A stretch of 64,000 nt of DNA from Bradyrhizobium sp. WSM3983 (lineage in GTDB: Bacteria > Pseudomonadota > Alphaproteobacteria > Rhizobiales > Xanthobacteraceae). The number at the start of each line of letters is the position of its first letter. Position 1 is the stretch's first letter. The stretch is from NCBI RefSeq assembly GCF_000473045.1, contig NZ_AXAY01000007.1, forward strand, positions 1-64,000. Reading direction: 5' to 3'. Below the pieces are notes generated by a model that was not told the origin of the DNA, made no database searches, and saw only the letters and a list, made by a program, of their open reading frames with translations. This document shows positions 54,328-62,311 of this stretch, one piece after another. The translations under genes and the position numbers were made by a program.

Positions 54328-55905
54328 ATGACCGACCGTCCCGATCTCACGAACCTTCCGTCCTACCGGCAACCGCGCCGGTCGGTATTTTCCGCCCGCA
54401 GGATCGCACTGATGGCCTCGGTCGTCGCCGGTCTCGGCATCGCCGTCCACGGCTTCAGCCCGTCGACGTCGCCCGCCAACCTGTTCTCCAGCCCGGCGCA
54501 CGCGCAGGTCAACAACGAGGTCAAGAAGGTCGAACGTCCGATCGGCTTCGCCGACATCGTCGAGCGGGTGAAGCCCTCGGTGATCTCGGTGAAGGTCAAC
54601 ATCAAGGAGAAGACCGCGAGCAACGACGACGGCGATGATTCCGCCTCGCCGTTCCAGCCGGGCTCGCCGATGGAGCGTTTCTTCCGCCGCTTCGGCGGCC
54701 CGGATGGCATCCCGGGCCTGAAGGGCGGTCGTGGCCGCGTGGTTCAGGGCCAGGGCTCCGGCTTCTTCATCTCGGCTGACGGCTTTGCCGTGACCAACAA
54801 CCACGTGGTCGACAGCGCCGACAAGGTCGAGGTCACCACCGACGACGGCAAGACCTACACCGCCAAGGTGATCGGCACCGACCAGCGCACCGATCTCGCT
54901 CTGATCAAGGTCGAGGGTGGTTCGAACTTCCCGTTTGCCAAGCTTGCCGACGGCAAGCCGCGGATCGGCGACTGGGTGCTCGCGGTCGGCAACCCCTTTG
55001 GTCTCGGCGGCACCGTGACCGCGGGCATCGTCTCGGCCAGCGGTCGGGACATTGGCAACGGCCCGTATGACGATTTCATCCAGATCGACGCGCCAGTGAA
55101 CAAGGGCAATTCCGGCGGTCCGGCCTTCAACACCGACGGCGAGGTGATGGGCGTCAACACCGCGATCTATTCGCCCTCCGGCGGTAGCGTCGGCATCGCG
55201 TTCTCGATCCCCGCCAACACCGTGAAGAGCGTGGTCGCCCAGCTCAAGGACAAGGGTTCGGTCAGCCGCGGCTGGATCGGCGTGCAGATCCAGCCGGTGA
55301 CATCAGACATCGCCGACAGCCTCGGCATGAAGAAGGCCGAAGGCGCGCTGGTGGCGGAGCCCCAGGCGAACGGTCCGGCCGCCAAGGCCGGCATCGAGTC
55401 CGGCGACGTCATCACGTCGGTCAACGGCGAATCCGTCAGGGATGCCCGCGAACTCGCCCGCACCATCGGCGGCATGGCGCCCGGCGCCACCGTGAAGCTC
55501 AACGTGCTGCACAAGGGCCAGGACAAGGTCGTGAACCTGACCCTCGGCCAGCTCCCGAACACGGTCGAGGCCAAGGCCGACGTCGATAACGACAGCGGCA
55601 AGGGCGCCAGCAAGGGCACCGACGTGCCGAAGCTCGGCATGACGGTTGCGCCCGCCAACTCCGTGGCCGGCGCCGGCAAGGACGGCGTCGTGGTCACTGA
55701 GGTCGATCCGAAGAGCGCCGCGGCCGAGCGCGGCTTCAAGGAAGGCGATGTGATTCTCGAAGTCGGCGGCAAGAGCGTGAGCACCGCTGGCGACGTCCGC
55801 GACGCCATCAACACGGCGCGGACCGACAACAAGAACAGCGTCCTGATGCGGGTGAAGAGCGGCGGTCAGTCGCGCTTCGTCGCAGTGCCCATCGCCAAGG
55901 GCTGA
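54328..55905 (+). CDS. degP: DegP/HtrA (Do-like) periplasmic serine protease
   Basis: ATG 54328 with ggaga upstream gives 525 residues. There is a basic N-terminus, a hydrophobic signal/anchor (ALMASVVAGLGIAVHGF) with an AHAQ site, and a trypsin-like domain with catalytic His159, Asp189 and Ser262 (NHVVD, TDLALIKV, GNSGGPAF). Two PDZ domains follow (about 305-400 and 430-520). It degrades or refolds misfolded envelope proteins. It lies upstream of a response regulator and kinase that are probably envelope-stress sensors, an arrangement common in Rhizobiales. Confidence 0.95.
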   Translation: MTDRPDLTNLPSYRQPRRSVFSARRIALMASVVAGLGIAVHGFSPSTSPANLFSSPAHAQVNNEVKKVERPIGFADIVERVKPSVISVKVNIKEKTASNDDGDDSASPFQPGSPMERFFRRFGGPDGIPGLKGGRGRVVQGQGSGFFISADGFAVTNNHVVDSADKVEVTTDDGKTYTAKVIGTDQRTDLALIKVEGGSNFPFAKLADGKPRIGDWVLAVGNPFGLGGTVTAGIVSASGRDIGNGPYDDFIQIDAPVNKGNSGGPAFNTDGEVMGVNTAIYSPSGGSVGIAFSIPANTVKSVVAQLKDKGSVSRGWIGVQIQPVTSDIADSLGMKKAEGALVAEPQANGPAAKAGIESGDVITSVNGESVRDARELARTIGGMAPGATVKLNVLHKGQDKVVNLTLGQLPNTVEAKADVDNDSGKGASKGTDVPKLGMTVAPANSVAGAGKDGVVVTEVDPKSAAAERGFKEGDVILEVGGKSVSTAGDVRDAINTARTDNKNSVLMRVKSGGQSRFVAVPIAKG

Positions 55906-56054
55906 CAAGGGCCAGGCCTCAGGAGGCTTACGAGATGAAGTGTGTCGCCGGCATCAGTCGCCCCCGCCGTCGGCACTCTTCCGGGGAGCAGCGCAACGCT
56001 TGCTCCCCATTCCTACCTTCCGGTGGAATACGCCCCCCTCCGTCGGAAGGCCTA

Positions 56055-56095
56055 GGGCGGTGAGGTCCCCCCAGCTTCACCGCCCGCCTTTTTGC
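56055..56095 (+). terminator. Rho-independent terminator of degP
   Basis: gggcggtga (56055-56063) pairs with tcaccgccc (56077-56085), followed by gcc and a run of five T's. It lies 150 bases past the degP stop and separates degP from the two-component genes. Confidence 0.8.
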
Positions 56096-56188
56096 CTACC
56101 CAAGTCTCGTTCGCTTGGCTTGCATGCGATCGCCGCTCGCGCCATGTTTTAGAGAAGGTTGACCTCCTTGACCGCCGCCGAACGCACG

Positions 56189-56869
56189 ATGCGCCTCCTC
56201 ATCATCGAAGACGACCGCGAATCCGCCGACTATCTCGTGAAGGCGTTTCGCGAGGTCGGACACATTGCCGACCTGGCCGGTGACGGCGAGGAGGGCCTCG
56301 CCATGGCCGAGAACGGCGATTACGACGTGCTGGTGGTCGACCGTATGCTGCCCAAGCGCGACGGGCTGTCGCTGATCGGCTCGTTGCGCGACAAGGGCGA
56401 CTCGACGCCGGTGCTGATTCTTTCCGCGCTCGGGCAGGTCGATGACCGCATCAAGGGCCTGCGCGCCGGCGGCGACGACTATCTGCCAAAGCCGTATTCC
56501 TTCGCCGAGCTGCTCGCCCGCGTCGAGGTGCTGTCGCGCCGTCGCGGTGGCCCGGCTGAAGATACGCTCTATCGCGTGGGCGACCTCGAGCTCGACCGGC
56601 TCTCCCACCGCGTTGCCCGCGGCAAGGATGAGCTGACGCTGCAGCCGCGCGAATTCCGCCTGCTCGAATATTTGATGAAGCACGCCGGCCAGGTGGTGAC
56701 GCGCACGATGCTGCTGGAGAACGTCTGGGACTATCATTTCGATCCGCAGACCAACGTGATCGACGTGCACATTTCGCGGCTGCGCTCCAAGATCGACAAG
56801 GGATTCGAGCGGCCGCTGCTGCACACGATCCGCGGCGCTGGGTACATGATCCGTGACGGCATTCGGTAA
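56189..56869 (+). CDS. OmpR-class response regulator
   Basis: ATG 56189 begins MRLLIIEDDRESADYLVKAF; the 226-residue regulator has phospho-acceptor Asp51 (VLVVDRMLPKRDG) and Lys in YLPKPYSF. The C-terminal winged helix has LQPREFRLLEYLMKHAGQVV and TNVIDVHISRLRSKIDKGF. Two TTG codons upstream (56159, 56168) are close to an agaagg sequence and could be the real start, adding 7-10 residues. It overlaps the kinase gene by 17 bases. Position next to degP suggests CpxR-like envelope-stress control, by inference. Confidence 0.92.
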   Translation: MRLLIIEDDRESADYLVKAFREVGHIADLAGDGEEGLAMAENGDYDVLVVDRMLPKRDGLSLIGSLRDKGDSTPVLILSALGQVDDRIKGLRAGGDDYLPKPYSFAELLARVEVLSRRRGGPAEDTLYRVGDLELDRLSHRVARGKDELTLQPREFRLLEYLMKHAGQVVTRTMLLENVWDYHFDPQTNVIDVHISRLRSKIDKGFERPLLHTIRGAGYMIRDGIR

Positions 56870-58313
56870 ACTCGTCCGCACCACGGCATTCCGGCTGACG
56901 CTGGTCTACCTGTTCCTGTTTGCGATTTTCGCGGCCTCGCTGCTCGGCTATTTCGCCTGGAACACGCGGCGTTTGATCACCGAAGAGATCACGCAGACGG
57001 TGAATGCCGAGACCTCGGAGATCAACGAGATCTACGGCCGCCGCGGCCTGTTCGGCCTCGTGCGCTCGATCGGGTATCGGGCGCTGCGGCCGGGCGCCAA
57101 TCTCTACCTCGTGACCACGCCGACCGGGCAGGCGGTCGCCGGCAATGTCGGCTCGCTGGCGCCGGGCGTGATGGCGACGCGCGGCTGGTCGGAGACCGCC
57201 TACCGGCGCATCGAGGACGCGGATGACCGCGACCATCGCGCGCTGGTGCGCGTCACCGAACTCGAGAACGGTTTCCGCCTCCTGATCGGCCGCGACCTCG
57301 CCGAGCGGCGGCGCTTGTTCAGTATCGTCGCCAAGGCCGCGCAATGGTCGATCCTGATCGTGGTGGTGCTCGGCCTCGGTGGCGGCGTCTTCGTCGCGCG
57401 CAGGGTGCTGACGCGCATCGATGCCATGACCGGCACGGCCCAGCGCATCATGACCGGCGATCTCAGCGGGCGCCTGCCGGTGGGACGCAGCGGCGACGAG
57501 CTCGACCGCCTCGCCGAAAACCTCAACGCCATGCTGGAGCGGATCGAGGCGCTGATGGAGGGGCTCAAGGAAGTCTCCGACAACATCGCCCACGATCTCA
57601 AGACGCCGCTGACGCGTTTGCGTAACCGCGCCGAGGAGGCGCTGGCGAAGTCGGGTTGCGAGGCCGACTATCGTGCCGCGCTGGAACGGACTATCGAGGA
57701 ATCCGACGGGCTGATCCGCACCTTCAACGCGCTGCTGATGATCGCGCGCGCGGAGTCCGGCCAGGCGCGCGGCAACATGGATGATTTCGACGCGGCCGAT
57801 GTCGCCAACGGCATTCAGGAGCTCTACGAGCCGCTGGCCGAAGACGACGGCATGTCGTTGAAGGTGAAGACCCAGACGGCGCCCATTCACGGCAATCGCG
57901 AATTGATCAGCCAGGCGCTCGCCAATCTCGTCGAGAACGCGATCAAATACGGCAAGCCGGCCGCGCAGTCGGCGGGAACCGTGGTCAGCATGGACGCCCG
58001 TCAGATCACGATCGAGGCAAAGCGCGAAGGCGACCAGGTGCTGCTCAGCGTCACCGATCGCGGCCCCGGAATCCCCGAGGCCGATCGCAAGCACGTTGTG
58101 GAGCGATTCGTCCGGCTGGAGGCGAGCCGCACCATGCCGGGCTCCGGCCTCGGCCTCAGCCTCGCGTCTGCCGTTGCCACATTGCATGGTGGCGAATTGC
58201 GGCTGGGTGATGCCCAGCCCGGTCTCGTCGCCACGCTGCTGCTGCCTGCACGCGCCGGGGCCGGCGACAGGGTTGCTCCTCCAATACCGGATGTGTCACA
58301 GAAGGTGGCATGA
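56853..58313 (+). CDS. Sensor histidine kinase, envelope-stress type
   Basis: The 486-residue protein has a first membrane helix (LTLVYLFLFAIFAASLLGYF), a periplasmic domain of ~130 residues, and a second helix (SILIVVVLGLGGGVFVARRV). HAMP, His247 in VSDNIAHDLKTPLTRLRNR, and an ATPase domain with LANLVENAIKYG, DRGPGIPEADR and GSGLGLSLASAVATL follow. It is translated in a frame overlapping the regulator's end, so the pair is coupled. Its own stop overlaps the glnE start by four bases. Confidence 0.92.
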   Translation: MTAFGKLVRTTAFRLTLVYLFLFAIFAASLLGYFAWNTRRLITEEITQTVNAETSEINEIYGRRGLFGLVRSIGYRALRPGANLYLVTTPTGQAVAGNVGSLAPGVMATRGWSETAYRRIEDADDRDHRALVRVTELENGFRLLIGRDLAERRRLFSIVAKAAQWSILIVVVLGLGGGVFVARRVLTRIDAMTGTAQRIMTGDLSGRLPVGRSGDELDRLAENLNAMLERIEALMEGLKEVSDNIAHDLKTPLTRLRNRAEEALAKSGCEADYRAALERTIEESDGLIRTFNALLMIARAESGQARGNMDDFDAADVANGIQELYEPLAEDDGMSLKVKTQTAPIHGNRELISQALANLVENAIKYGKPAAQSAGTVVSMDARQITIEAKREGDQVLLSVTDRGPGIPEADRKHVVERFVRLEASRTMPGSGLGLSLASAVATLHGGELRLGDAQPGLVATLLLPARAGAGDRVAPPIPDVSQKVA

Positions 58314-61288
58314 ACCACTCCGCGCCGGGAAACGCGGACAAGCATGGTGAGAGCCTGGCCGCGCGCTTCGCGGAGGCTTCCCATATTGCCGCTTCCACCA
58401 CCGACGAACGACGTTTTGACAACTGGCTGGCCGAGCTCGAGCCGGCACAGTCGGCTCGTCTGGAAGCCTTGCTGGTCCATCCTTTCGCCCGAAACATTCT
58501 CGCCGGGATCGCGGAATTCTCGCCTTATTTGTTCGATCTGGTGCGCACCGATCCGCTGCGCCTGATCCGGTTGCTCGAATGCGAACCGGATGCGCATCTC
58601 ACTGCGCTGATCGCGGAGGCGAGGGGCGCGGTGCTCGCCGCGCCCGACGAGGCGGAGGTGATGCGACTGCTTCGCCGCATGAAGGCGGAGGCGGCGCTCC
58701 TGATCGCGCTGTGCGACATCGGCGGGGTCTGGCCGGTGATGCGGGTGACAGCCGCGCTGACCGACCTCGCGGTGTCCTCGGTGCAGGCGGCGCTGCAGTA
58801 CCTACTGCGGCAGGAAGCCGCACGTGGAAAAATCCTTCCAGCCGATCCCGAGGCGCCTGAGGAAGGCTCCGGCCTGATCGTGCTCGCCATGGGCAAGATG
58901 GGCGCGGGCGAACTGAACTATTCCAGCGACATCGATCTGATCGTGTTCTTCGATCCCGATGCCACGACCCTCGCCCGCGACATCGAGCCGCAGCCGTTCT
59001 TCGTCGGGGTGACGCAAGGCATGGCGCGCATCCTTCAGCAGCGCACCTATGACGGGTACGTCTTCCGCGTCGACCTGCGGCTGCGTCCCGACCCGTCCTC
59101 GACGCAGGTGGCGATCTCGCGGGACGCCGCGCTGCATTACTACGAGCGGGAAGGCCGCACCTGGGAGCGCGCCGCGATGATCAAGGCACGTGCCTGCGCC
59201 GGCGACGCCAGGGCAGGCGAGGCGCTGCTGGCTGAAATCGCTCCCTTCGTCTGGCGCAAGCACCTCGACTTCGCCGCGCTTGCCGACGTCCACGACATGA
59301 AGCGGCAAATGCAGACCTATCGCGGCCAGAGTGAGATCTCGGTCGAGGGCCACAACGTCAAGGTTGGCCGTGGCGGCATCCGCGAGATCGAATTCTTCGC
59401 TCAGACGCAGCAATTGATCGCTGGTGGCCGCCACCCCGAATTGCGGGTGCGGCCGACGCTCGCAGCGCTCAACATCCTTGCTTCCAGCAACTGGATCACC
59501 TCCGCTGCCCGCGACGAGCTGACTACGGCGTATGAATTCCTGCGCCGGGTCGAGCACCGTCTCCAGATGATCGCCGACGAGCAGACCCATGCGCTGCCCG
59601 AAGACAAGGAGGCGGTCGAACGCTTCGCCTGGTTCTTCGGTTATGACAGCCGCGAGACCTTCGCGCGCGACCTGCTGCGCCAGCTCGAGATCGTGCAGGG
59701 CCACTACGAAAAACTGTTCGAAGGCGATGATCCGACCGGCACGGCAAGCCTGCCCGCGCTCGACTATAGTGCGGGTCCCGACGATCCACGCCTGCTCCAA
59801 CACCTGACGACGCTCGGCTTCAAGAAGCCCGCCGCCGTGGCGCAGACCGTCCGCGACTGGCTCACCGGAGACTACCGCGTCTTCCGCAACGATCAGACGC
59901 GAAACGCCTTCGTCGAGTTCGTGCCGGCCCTCATCGACGGCCTCGCGCATGCCGAGGGACCGGACCGTGCCGTCGTCGCGTTCGACCAATTCCTCCAGGC
60001 GCTCCAGCGTGGCGGCCGGCTGATCACGCTGCTCGGCCAGAACCGCGATCTCGTTGCGCTCGTTGCGCTCGTGCTGGGCGCTGCGCCCCGGCTAGGCGAG
60101 ATGCTGGCGCGGCAGCCGCAGCTGATGGACGGCCTGATCGATCCACGCTTCTTCGGCGCGATGCCGGACAAGCAGGAATTATCGACGCGGCTTGCAGCTA
60201 CGGTGCAGGACGCGGGCTCCTACGAGGAGTTTCTGGACCGCCTGCGCCTGTTCGGGCAGGAGAGCCTGTTCCTGATCGGCACCCGCATCCTCTCCGGCAC
60301 CGTCTCGGCGCAGCAGGCGAGCACGGCCTTTGCCGACGTGGCTGAAGGCATCGTCCACACCGTTCACGGCCTCGTCGCCGATCGCTTCGCCGACCAGCAC
60401 GGTAGGATCAAGGGGCAGGAGACTGCCATCATCGCGATGGGCCGGCTCGGCAGCCGCGAGATGACGGCGTCCTCGGATCTCGATCTGATCCTGCTCTATG
60501 ATTTCGACAGCGACAACCCGGACTCCGACGGCCAGAAGTCACTCCAGGGCGCCCATTACTTTGCCCGCTTCACCCAGCGCCTGATCAGCGCCTTCACGAC
60601 CCGCACCAATTATGGCGTGCTCTACGAGATCGATATGCGGCTGCGTCCTTCGGGACGGGCCGGTCCGGTGGCATCGAGCCTCGTCTCCTTTGCGGACTAT
60701 CAGGCCAACGAGGCCTGGACCTGGGAGCACATGGCGTTGACGCGCGCGCGCGTGGTGTCGGCGTCGCCCGAATTCACCGCGCGGATCGAGCAGATCATCC
60801 GCGGGGTCCTGACCCGCCGTCGCGACCCCTCGATCACCGCCAACGACGTCGCCGACATGCGCCGCGCGATCGCGCAGGAGAAGGGCGAGACCGATTATTG
60901 GGACCTGAAATATGCCTCCGGCGGCGTGGTCGATATCGACTTCATCGCGCAATATCTCCAGCTCGTGCATGCCCATGACAAGCCGGATATTCTCGATGTC
61001 AGCACGGTGCAGGTGCTGGAGAATGCCGCGAGACTCGGCGTGCTGCCGCAATCAGAGGTGGAGATCCTGCGCGCCGCAGCGCGGCTCTATCACGATCTGA
61101 CGCAGATCCTGCGGCTCTGCGTCAGCGACAGCTTCAGGCCGGAAACGGCGGGCACCGATCTTCAGCGTGTGATGGCGCGCGCCGGCGATGCTCCGGATTT
61201 CTCGTCACTGGAGGCGCGCGTGAAAGAGACGCAGGGCGAGGTGCGGCGCGTGTTCAGTGCGCTTCTGGAAGGGAAGTCGTCTGCTTGA
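58310..61288 (+). CDS. glnE: Glutamine synthetase adenylyltransferase/deadenylyltransferase
   Basis: The 992-residue protein has two nucleotidyltransferase domains. The N-terminal deadenylylase has GKMGAGELNYSSDIDLIVFF around residues 197-216; the C-terminal adenylylase has GRLGSREMTASSDLDLILLY around 710-730. GlnE controls glutamine synthetase by adding or removing AMP in response to PII and glutamine. Its start overlaps the preceding kinase gene (ATGA). Its last 35 bases overlap the convergent fdsD gene. Confidence 0.97.
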   Translation: MNHSAPGNADKHGESLAARFAEASHIAASTTDERRFDNWLAELEPAQSARLEALLVHPFARNILAGIAEFSPYLFDLVRTDPLRLIRLLECEPDAHLTALIAEARGAVLAAPDEAEVMRLLRRMKAEAALLIALCDIGGVWPVMRVTAALTDLAVSSVQAALQYLLRQEAARGKILPADPEAPEEGSGLIVLAMGKMGAGELNYSSDIDLIVFFDPDATTLARDIEPQPFFVGVTQGMARILQQRTYDGYVFRVDLRLRPDPSSTQVAISRDAALHYYEREGRTWERAAMIKARACAGDARAGEALLAEIAPFVWRKHLDFAALADVHDMKRQMQTYRGQSEISVEGHNVKVGRGGIREIEFFAQTQQLIAGGRHPELRVRPTLAALNILASSNWITSAARDELTTAYEFLRRVEHRLQMIADEQTHALPEDKEAVERFAWFFGYDSRETFARDLLRQLEIVQGHYEKLFEGDDPTGTASLPALDYSAGPDDPRLLQHLTTLGFKKPAAVAQTVRDWLTGDYRVFRNDQTRNAFVEFVPALIDGLAHAEGPDRAVVAFDQFLQALQRGGRLITLLGQNRDLVALVALVLGAAPRLGEMLARQPQLMDGLIDPRFFGAMPDKQELSTRLAATVQDAGSYEEFLDRLRLFGQESLFLIGTRILSGTVSAQQASTAFADVAEGIVHTVHGLVADRFADQHGRIKGQETAIIAMGRLGSREMTASSDLDLILLYDFDSDNPDSDGQKSLQGAHYFARFTQRLISAFTTRTNYGVLYEIDMRLRPSGRAGPVASSLVSFADYQANEAWTWEHMALTRARVVSASPEFTARIEQIIRGVLTRRRDPSITANDVADMRRAIAQEKGETDYWDLKYASGGVVDIDFIAQYLQLVHAHDKPDILDVSTVQVLENAARLGVLPQSEVEILRAAARLYHDLTQILRLCVSDSFRPETAGTDLQRVMARAGDAPDFSSLEARVKETQGEVRRVFSALLEGKSSA

Positions 61289-61490
61289 GCGAGGTCAGGG
61301 CCTCGAGCACGTTCGGCTCGAGCCCCGTGCCGCCGGCTTCGAGATGCGCGAAGATTGCGCGCTTCATCCGGGGATCCCAGAACTTCCTGATATGGTCGGC
61401 GATCCCGGGCACGGCCTTGTTGTGGCCCTGACTGCGGAAGAACGTACCGATCTGGTTGGCCATGTAGACGAGGCGGTCAGGCGACGACAT
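61254..61490 (-). CDS. fdsD: Formate dehydrogenase delta subunit
   Basis: ATG 61490 gives 78 residues: MSSPDRLVYMANQIGTFFRS, then HIRKFWDPRMKRAIFAHLEA, the FdsD/FdhD-delta pattern. FdsD assists assembly or activity of the soluble NAD-dependent formate dehydrogenase FdsABG. Its start lies inside the 3' end of fdhD (14-base overlap), and its own 3' end overlaps glnE by 35 bases on the opposite strand. Confidence 0.92.
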   Translation of the reverse strand: MSSPDRLVYMANQIGTFFRSQGHNKAVPGIADHIRKFWDPRMKRAIFAHLEAGGTGLEPNVLEALTSLKQTTSLPEAH

Positions 61491-62307
61491 CGACAATCTC
61501 CGAAGCACGATGAGCCGTGACGCGGCCCTGGTGCGTGAACACTTCAAACCCGTCGCTGCGGGCAATTGCAATCAGCGTGATACCGGCCGCAGCGGCGGTG
61601 CGTACTGCAAGCGCGGTGGGCGCGGAGACAGCGACCAGGACAGGCGCGCCGAAGACGGCTGTCTTCTGCACCATCTCGACCGAGACCCGGCTCGTCAGCA
61701 GCACCATGCCCATGCTCGCATCCGTCCGGCTGCGCGCCAGCGCTCCTGCGAGCTTGTCGAGCGCGTTATGACGGCCGACGTCTTCGCGCAAGGCGGCAAT
61801 GCCACTCGATGGCGACCAGAAGGCCGCGGCGTGGACCGCGCGGGTCTGCATGTTGATCGATTGCAGGGGGGCGATCGCCTGCATCGCCGTCATGATCTGC
61901 TGCGGTGTGAAGGTCTGGCCTTGCGGCACGACGGCGGCGGGCCGCACGGCCTCCGCAATCGAGTCGATTCCGCAGATGCCGCAGCCAGTGGGACCTGCGA
62001 TGTGACGGCGGCGCTCGCTGATGCGCGCAGCTCCCTCCGACTCGAGCCACATGCGCAGCTCGATGCCGTCGTCGAGGCGGACCACATCGAGCGACTTGAT
62101 GTCGTTGACCGATTGGATGATGCCCTCGTCCAGGCTGAAGCCGACCGCAAAATCCTCGAGGTTCTGCGGCGTCCCCATCATGACGGCGTAGGTGCCGCCA
62201 TTATAGGTCAGCGCCAGCGGCGTCTCCTCGGGGATCAGCCGCGTCCCTTCGGACGCAACACCGTCGCGCCAGATCTCGCGGTCGATGGCCTGGACCGGCA
62301 CGTGCAT
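61477..62307 (-). CDS. fdhD: Formate dehydrogenase sulfurtransferase FdhD
   Basis: ATG 62307 encodes 276 residues with EETPLALTYNGGTYAVMMGT and the catalytic pair Cys109/Cys112 in TGCGICGIDSI (equivalent to Cys121/Cys124 of E. coli FdhD). RDDVGRHNALDKL-type sequence (REDVGRHNALDKLAG) lies in the C-terminal half. FdhD transfers sulfur from IscS to the molybdenum cofactor of formate dehydrogenase. It starts four bases after fdsA ends and overlaps fdsD. Confidence 0.95.
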   Translation of the reverse strand: MHVPVQAIDREIWRDGVASEGTRLIPEETPLALTYNGGTYAVMMGTPQNLEDFAVGFSLDEGIIQSVNDIKSLDVVRLDDGIELRMWLESEGAARISERRRHIAGPTGCGICGIDSIAEAVRPAAVVPQGQTFTPQQIMTAMQAIAPLQSINMQTRAVHAAAFWSPSSGIAALREDVGRHNALDKLAGALARSRTDASMGMVLLTSRVSVEMVQKTAVFGAPVLVAVSAPTALAVRTAAAAGITLIAIARSDGFEVFTHQGRVTAHRASEIVDVVA

Positions 62308-62311
62308 ACGG

